Assembly: GCA_015680685.1 (NCBI GenBank)
Contig: MNCI01011532.1
Span: 201,980 to 265,979 of the forward strand
From: Gnetum montanum
Taxonomy: Eukaryota; Streptophyta; Gnetopsida; Gnetales; Gnetaceae
Direction of reading: 5' to 3'
DNA: 64,000 bases
Shown: positions 58,445-64,000 of the stretch, piece by piece
Position numbering within the stretch: position 1 is the first letter of the stretch
Layout of the letters: every line of letters starts with the position of its first letter
Translations under genes and position numbers: made by a program
Notes under the pieces: generated by a model
What the model saw: only the letters and a program-made list of their open reading frames with translations
What the model was told of the DNA's origin: nothing
Database searches by the model: none

Positions 58445-59240
58445 TGCGATGTGGACATCAAATAGAGCAAAGTAACATCTCTCCATTGATGGGATCTTTC
58501 CATAGAGTTTTGGCATATTTGGGAATCTTTTGGGGATATTTTGATGACTTTACGGTGTTTTGGAGGCTATAGGGACTTGTTTGAAAGTGTTTGCAAGTTC
58601 TGGGCCTCGAAACAAGCATCTTTGTATTTTGGCCTTGCAAAGGAGATGTCCCATCTATAAGTGAGATGTTCCATTTGTAAGTGAGCCATCCCATCTACGT
58701 TGTAGATGTGTCTACTAAGACATCCCATTTACGTTACATGATTTGAAGATGTCCACTCTAAGACCTCTGCACTCGGGAAAGATGTCTCCTATTTCCCATA
58801 GATGTCTTCCATAGATTTTAACAAGACATTAAATTGAATGATAAATTGGAGGGAAGATGAAGAGACAAAGGGGGAAAGATATAAATAGACTCCTTGGGCC
58901 TTCAATTTGAAGAAGAGAATCTAAAGAAAGAAAGAAAGAGTTTGAAGTGAGTGTAGAGAGAGAAAGAAAGAGTGTAGGAAGTTGAGAGAAAAGTAATAGG
59001 AGAGATAGAGTCTTGGCAAGGTGCCTTAATGATAATCCTTGCAAGTGAGTGATTGCTTTGATTGAGTGTGTGAGAGTTGGATTGAATATATTTTCTATCC
59101 TTGGGAATTGTGCTTCCTTTCATATGTAAATTCTCCATTTGAGCAAGAATAAAGCTTTCATTTTCCTTTTCTTGTTCAAATTTGCTATTTTGTGACTTTG
59201 AGAGAGCTTGGATTGTGGAATCCATGGGATCTCCTCATCA
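58445..59240 (+). mobile_element. 5' LTR (796 bp) of the gag-only element
   Basis: Starts TGCGATGTGGACATC and ends CTCATCA. U3 near 58640-58730 repeats a CCCATCTATAAGTGAG-type unit. TATA at TATAAATAG (58880), then a purine-rich AAAGAAAGAAAG leader; AATAAAG near 59150. Confidence 0.85.
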
Positions 59241-59243
59241 AAT

Positions 59244-59255
59244 TAGTATCAGAGT
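59244..59255 (+). promoter_or_regulatory. Primer-binding site, tRNA-Met type
   Basis: TAGTATCAGAGT, three bases after the LTR. Usual form TGGTATCAGAGC. Confidence 0.75.
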
Positions 59256-59689
59256 AGCTTGGAATTGAAGAAAATCATATTCAAGTGGATAATTCTCATC
59301 TCAATTGCAAAGAATCACTCTAAATTCTCAAGCTTGGATGAATTCCTTCTTGCGACTTATTCTACTCATCCTAGGGATTTAAAATTTCCCTTTGATCCCT
59401 AATTTTGTCATATCTTTCAAGAATTGGAAGATAATTGTGGAATTGAACATCCATTGGCTTGTAATAGCTAGGGTTTGAAGATCTTATGCTCATTTCTCTT
59501 AGGATTTTAGAATCTCATGTCTCATCCCTTGAGAAATCTTGAAAATTTTACCTTTCCTTGTAGAATTTTGTGAGAATTTCCTTTTAGATCAGTTTCCATC
59601 AAACCTCCAGAGAAGAAGATAGTTCAAGCTTTGTTAAGAGACGTAGATGATTTAAGAAATGCTCTCAAGCTCATTGTTAAGAAAATTGA

Positions 59690-62170
59690 AAAGCTTGGAG
59701 AGAATAGAAGGATATGATACTTCACCAAAAGCATCCAAGTAATGGTACAAGTCATGCAATTCTTCACCAAGACCTTCTTCAATACATTCCTCAATGTCAT
59801 CCCTTGAAGATGATATTTCTTTTGAAGATGAATACTTTGGAGAAGAAGAAGCTCAAGAAGATGCTTTTCTTCATGCTCCTAGTGCTGAAAATAAGTCTTA
59901 AGGCTTCAATTTTCCTAGAAAAGATAAAAAGGAACTTCCTTCTAAGCCTCAAAGGAAGCAACATGAAGGAAATGAAGTCACTCTTGCAAAAGCTTTTAGA
60001 CATTCTTCAAGGATGCCTCATGTTGAAGTCAAATCCTTTAATGGAATGGAAGGAATTGAATCTTTTCTCTCTTTTCTGAAAATGATTAACAAGTACTTTG
60101 AACTTGAAGATGTGGAAAATCATCAAAAGATGTCATTTTCTAAAGAGAAATTAGAAGGCATAGCACTTGTATGATGGGAGAAGGAAAGCCATTCTTACAA
60201 GTTAAATAAGGGTACTCCTATCAAGGATTTTTCTTTAATGTAGTTAATGCTTAAGCAAAACTTTGATAAGACTCATCATAGACAAGAGGCCATCCAAAAA
60301 TTAAAGTACCTAAGGCAAGGTGATAAGAGTATGAAGGACTACTATATGGATTTTTTAAAAGCTTTGCATTTTGCAAACATTCATTAGGATGATTATGAAC
60401 AAGCATATAGCTTCAAGGAGGACTAGAAAGGATGTATCAAGAAGAGCTAATCTTCTATGAGCCCCAAACATTGGATGATGCTTTTGAATTGGCTCTTAAG
60501 GCTAAGAAGAAACTTCAAGGCTATACTAGAGGTCCTAAATTTTCTAAGGGCAAGGACTCCAAAGCTTTTGAAGGTGAGAAAGAGTCCAAGGATAATGGAA
60601 ATGGCAAGGAAGACACCAATGAGAAGTAAGAGAAGATCAAGAAGGGCCAAGATTCCAAGAAAGTTTACTCCAAGTATAGAAAGGGTCAAGGAAATGGTTA
60701 TGCCTCCAACCTTCAATGCTTCAATTGTGGTGAAAAGGTACACAAACAATCGAAGTGTAATAATCCAAAGGTTTTCAAGAGAAAGAAGCTTCAAATCTTA
60801 GAAGGGAAGGAATCATCCAATGACGGTAGACCTCTTATGATTGAAGATGCAACAAAAATTAATTCTTGCACTTTTATGGGAAATATAACTATTAATTAAG
60901 GAAATGAGGAAGAAGAAAGATCTGATGAAGTAGAGATCAATGATAAAATGAGTTCTCAAGTATCTCCTATTGAGCAAAGGAGTGCTCAATACTCCAAGGT
61001 TCTAGGGAAGGAAACCAATGACTTCATCAAAGGGACCAAGAGATCTTCACGGTCCACGATGGTGTATGCTACTAATCAAGGAAAGTTCCTACCTCATGAG
61101 TCATGGGAGGTGAAGGATTCAAGCCCTACAAGTGGTAAGGATTAAGGAATTTCTCTAAGAAGGGTTAAGAGCATTACTAGAAGGTATGATTCTCATACTT
61201 TTTGCAACTATTCTATACCTTTTGGCAAAGGAAAGAATATTCTAAGCCAAGTTAAGGCTATCTCATAGTAGATAGGGGAGTCTTCTAGCCAAGGTATGTG
61301 GAAGAATGATAACTTTGATGATGTTTTTGATGAAAATAATGTTAAATCAATGGAGGAGAGTTTATCTTTTGAGATGGTACCTCAAAAATTGTATGAAGAG
61401 CTTGTTGATGATTCCTTTGAATAGGAGAAGTCATTGAAATTGGGAACTCATATTTGGGATCTTGAACCTTCAAGCTTTGGAGAGATTAGATAACCACATG
61501 TTGAAGATAAATTTAAACCAAAGATGGATGGGAGAAGGCATGAAGAGGTAAGTAAGTGTGAACTTTACCTTGTTGATGGTAGTAATGTCTCTCATGTTGA
61601 AGCTAGTGTGGTCGATGCTAGTTTTTCACTTTAGCTTGCTAGTGGTTTGCTCAATTATGATGATGAGGATCATGATCATTTTGATGATTATGATGAAATT
61701 GTGATTAATTTTGAAAATGATAAGATCAATGTGACTTTTGATGTAATTATTAGTGAGAGGAAGATCAATAATGATAATATGTTTGATGATAATGGCTATT
61801 AGCATAGTTATTATGAGAAGATCATTATTGATGTTGGTGAATACATTGATAATGATATGATTTTCCAAAATTTGGAAATATTTTCTATGGATTATGGTAA
61901 TGATAAAATTGATAAATTTGTTAAAGAACTTGATTTTCTTAGCTATGAAGTGGATAAGCAACATGAAGATAATCCAAGTTGTTGTAATGCTAATGATGAA
62001 AGAAAGCTAAGTGGTAGCCTTTCAAACACCAAGAAAAAGACAGTTTAGAAGAGGAAAAAGGATGGAAGAAAGGAAATTGATTTGAGAAGACCTAATCCTT
62101 TTGAATTTACTAAATCTCCTATTGTTGCATGTCATGGAAGAAACACATGGGATTTGGTGCTCTTAAAATG
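59690..62170 (+). pseudogene. Gag plus acidic C-terminal extension, about 820 codons
   Basis: First part (about 59700-60420): acidic leader with SFEDEYFGEEEAQEDAF, then the capsid-like domain with VKSFNGMEGIESFLSF, EKLEGIALV-stop-WEKES, MLKQNFDKTHHRQEAIQKL and RQGDKSMKDYYMDFLKALHF. A frameshift near 60410 leads to LERMYQEELIFYEPQTLDDA and LALKAKKKL. The zinc knuckle CFNCGEKVHKQSKC is at 60717-60758 and complete. The same frame continues past 60948 and 61857 to about 62170 with few stops: an Asp/Asn/Glu-rich region (61640-61960, for example YDDEDHDHFDDYDE), then a basic end with KRKKDGRKEIDL and RNTWDLVLL. No protease or RT signature. Gag forms the particle; the acidic extension is of unknown use. 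Confidence 0.75.
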
Positions 62171-62476
62171 AAAGCATGGTAAAGCCTTTATGGGCAAAGA
62201 CCATATCCACTCTTCTTTCAAGAATTTCTCCATTGTGATGTAAGCACAAAATTATGCTAGTGTGTATGTGTGTGTGTTTATATCTATCATGAAAACATTG
62301 TGTTGTGTATTTATATTTGTTTGTGAAATAAGTTGGGATGGTAGAGATAAATTTGTATGAGCTCTACCCATTCCATGTATGTTATGCTTTGGTTTGTATG
62401 TGAATTATGGCCTATGTGAGGGGGCAATAGCTATTCCAAGTGTAAAGGCATCTTGTGTTGGAATCAAGAGTCTTTT

Positions 62477-62488
62477 GAAGGAGGAGGA
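62477..62488 (+). promoter_or_regulatory. Polypurine tract of the gag-only element
   Basis: GAAGGAGGAGGA directly before the 3' LTR start TGCTAATG. Confidence 0.8.
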
Positions 62489-63249
62489 TGCTAATGTGGA
62501 TATTAAACAAGCCAAAGTAACATATCTCCATTGATGGGATCTTTCCCTAGAGTTTTGATATGTTTGGGAGTCTTTTGAAGCTATTTTGATGATTTTAGGG
62601 TGTTTCAAGGGCTATTGGGACTTATTTGGAGGTGTTTGGAGGTTACAAGCCTCAAAACAAGCATATTTGTATTTTGGCCTTGTAGAGGAGATGTTCGATC
62701 TATAAGTGAGATGTCCCATCTACATTGTAGACATCTTTATTGAGAAATCCCACATGATTTGAAGATGTCTACTTTGAGACCTCTACACTTAGGAAAGACA
62801 TTTTCTATTTCTTGTAGATGTCTCCCACAAATATTAACAGATATTAAATTGAATGATAAATTGGAGGGAAGATGAAGAGGCAAGGGAAAAATATATAACT
62901 ACACTCTTTGGGCCTTCAATTTGAAGAAGATATTATAAAGAAAGAGAGAGAGATTCTGAAGTGAGTCTAGAGAGAGAAAGAGAAAGTGTAGGGAGTTGAG
63001 AGAAGAGTAGAAGGAGAGATAGAGTCTTGGCAAGGTTTCTTGATGATCATCCTTGTGAGTGATTGATTTCTTTGATTGAGTGTGTGAGAGTTTGATTGAA
63101 TATCTTGTCTATCCTTGGGAATTATGCTTCCTTTCATATGTAAATTCTCCATTTGAGCAAGAATAAAGCTTTCATTTTCCTTGTTCAAATTTGCTATTTT
63201 ATAACTTTGAGAAAGCTTGGATTGTAGAATCCATGGGAGCTCCTCATCA
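62489..63249 (+). mobile_element. 3' LTR (761 bp) of the gag-only element
   Basis: Aligns end to end with 58445-59240: CTCCATTGATGGGATCTTTC, TTGTATTTTGGCCTTG and ATGTAAATTCTCCATTTGAG are shared. It lacks one U3 unit present in the 5' LTR. Confidence 0.85.
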
Positions 63250-63807
63250 TATTACAAGCTGAACATGGATTCAACTAGGTACCTCACAACTTGTACTCAA
63301 CTTATAGTTGTTATCAAATCTCAATTCCTATACTTTGTGATCAAATCATGCTAGATTCAAGACATAGAAGTAAGATAGATCAAGAATTGTAACCCAGTTG
63401 TAGTCTCATTGGAAGCCTTCTTTTTTCTTTATAATTTTTACAAACCTTGAAATCATGGTTACCTTACAACCACCATTTTTGTGCAAATATGAAGAGATTA
63501 TGAGAGGTAGCTAAGTTGAAATCAAATTATGATCCATTATTTTCAAGCATTCATAGGCTTATCATGACCCATGCTAGTAGAAAAATAGTGATTCAAACAA
63601 ATGTTTCCACCTTCAAAAATTTTAATGAACTTTGAAATATCTTTTGAACAATTTATCCTTAATCATTTTAACTATTTCTACATTCTCTTCCAATTTATCA
63701 CTTTACTTAAAAGAGGAAGTTAATTTAGATTGAATCAAGTCATATATGAATTAATAACATCAATTTTAGAATGAAGTCATTAATGAATCTATAAGACTCA
63801 AGTCATC
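63250..63807. other. AT-rich sequence, no gene seen
   Basis: No open frame or repeat partner found between the gag-only element and the terminal LTR. Confidence 0.4.
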
Positions 63808-64000
63808 TGATGAGTGGCGAGGTACCCCTACACTCAACCATACGAATACGAGCGTATGCACGTGATCCGGTCGAACTCTGCAGACTAAATGCCTTAATGC
63901 CACAAGAAACACTTGGGGTTAATCGTTCGTTGTCTTCCCAGGCTTGCTTGTATGTGTCACGGTGTATGGTTAAGCAAGTCTGAGGTATGTGATTTTTTTG
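63808..64000 (-). mobile_element. LTR end (U5) of a minus-strand relative, cut by the window edge
   Basis: Minus strand ends ACTCATCA at 63808. It parallels 6261-6460 and 18529-18730 (ACCATACGAATACGAGC, GATCCGGTCGAACTC, TATGGTTAAGC). No PBS follows at the lower side, so it is a 3' or solo LTR. It retains CpG sites lost in the other copies. Confidence 0.7.

Larger units (their letters stand above)
58445..63249 (+). mobile_element. Complete LTR element with gag and an acidic ORF but no pol (TR-GAG-like), 4.8 kb
   Basis: 5' LTR 58445-59240, tRNA-Met-type PBS from 59244, one long gag-led reading region 59690-62170, polypurine tract 62477-62488 and 3' LTR 62489-63249. No protease, RT, RNase H or integrase motif lies between the LTRs. 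Gag-only elements of this kind (TR-GAG) are known in plants and depend on autonomous relatives. No clear target duplication (ACTAT left, TATTA right). The LTRs differ at about one base in seven and by one U3 repeat unit. Confidence 0.8.

Noticed and set aside
58829-59225. Minus-strand frames of 71 and 107 codons
   Set aside because: They lie on the antisense strand of the 5' LTR of the gag-only element. A matching antisense frame in the 3' LTR (62967-63188) shows they are LTR sequence, not genes.
60447-60801. Two frames of about 115 codons on opposite strands
   Set aside because: Shadows of gag. The real frame contains the zinc knuckle at 60717-60758.
61626-61964. 112-codon Ile-rich minus-strand frame
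   Set aside because: Antisense of the Asp/Asn-rich extension; GAT/AAT repeats read as Ile and Asn codons on the other strand.
58440-63254. Target-site duplication for the gag-only element
   Set aside because: The pentamers ACTAT and TATTA do not match, and shifting the LTR start to TGTGG does not help. Left as absent or mutated.

Overview
This window is plant nuclear DNA and consists almost entirely of old, nested LTR retrotransposons. The evidence is plant Ty3/gypsy and Ty1/copia polyproteins, LTRs bounded by TG...CA, and primer-binding sites (PBS) for tRNA-Asp and initiator tRNA-Met. There is also one plant-type C2H2 zinc-finger gene with a QALGGH finger and spliceosomal introns. Low gene density, heavily decayed copies and LTR pairs that differ by roughly one base in ten or more suggest a large, slowly purged genome. 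A gymnosperm is plausible, but that is inference. There are no prokaryotic features and no CRISPR array. I recognise no intact tRNA or rRNA gene.

Layout. 1-2371 is the 3' part of a TAT-lineage Ty3/gypsy pol (+), followed by a non-coding tail with a 29-bp tandem array. 4986-6260 (+) and 7250-9960 (-) are two inverted, decayed copies of the same long open reading frame. 6261-19045 is one large minus-strand Ty3/gypsy element: 3' LTR, extra long ORF, non-coding tail, integrase, RT/RNase H, protease, gag, PBS and a broken 5' LTR. 19046-20417 is the 3' end and LTR of a plus-strand relative. 20480-26900 holds a copia remnant, tRNA-like SINE heads, a dispersed repeat and a minus-strand gag with a tRNA-Met PBS and LTR.

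27740-29456 (-) is the only convincing host gene: four exons with matching phases that encode a 253-residue JAGGED/SUPERMAN-type zinc-finger protein, with one GC-AG intron. 32648-42114 (+) is a nearly full-length Ty3/gypsy element of the same lineage as the 6-19 kb element. It is cut inside its 3' LTR by a 481-base assembly gap (42115-42595). 43797-44718 is another LTR of the wider family.

49272-54434 (-) is a complete non-autonomous (LARD-like) element with a perfect 5-bp target duplication and no recognisable protein. 54878-55158 is an open, exon-like stretch I cannot assign. 58445-63249 (+) is a complete LTR element with gag and an acidic ORF but no pol (TR-GAG-like). 63808-64000 is the edge of a further LTR that has kept many CpG sites.

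How the parts relate. Most of the window is explained by successive insertions and by decay with C-to-T bias: TGG and CAG/CAA codons become stops, PBS sites lose CpG, and catalytic Asp becomes Asn. The LTRs at 6.3, 18.5, 19.5, 32.6, 41.7, 43.8 and 63.8 kb belong to one superfamily. They share a polyadenylation-region core and terminal TGATGA/TCATCA, while their U3 regions carry different short palindromic units. The strongest leads for follow-up are the long coiled-coil ORF in the 3' part of the 6-19 kb element, whose two copies share in-frame amber codons, and the two non-autonomous elements at 49-54 and 58-63 kb.
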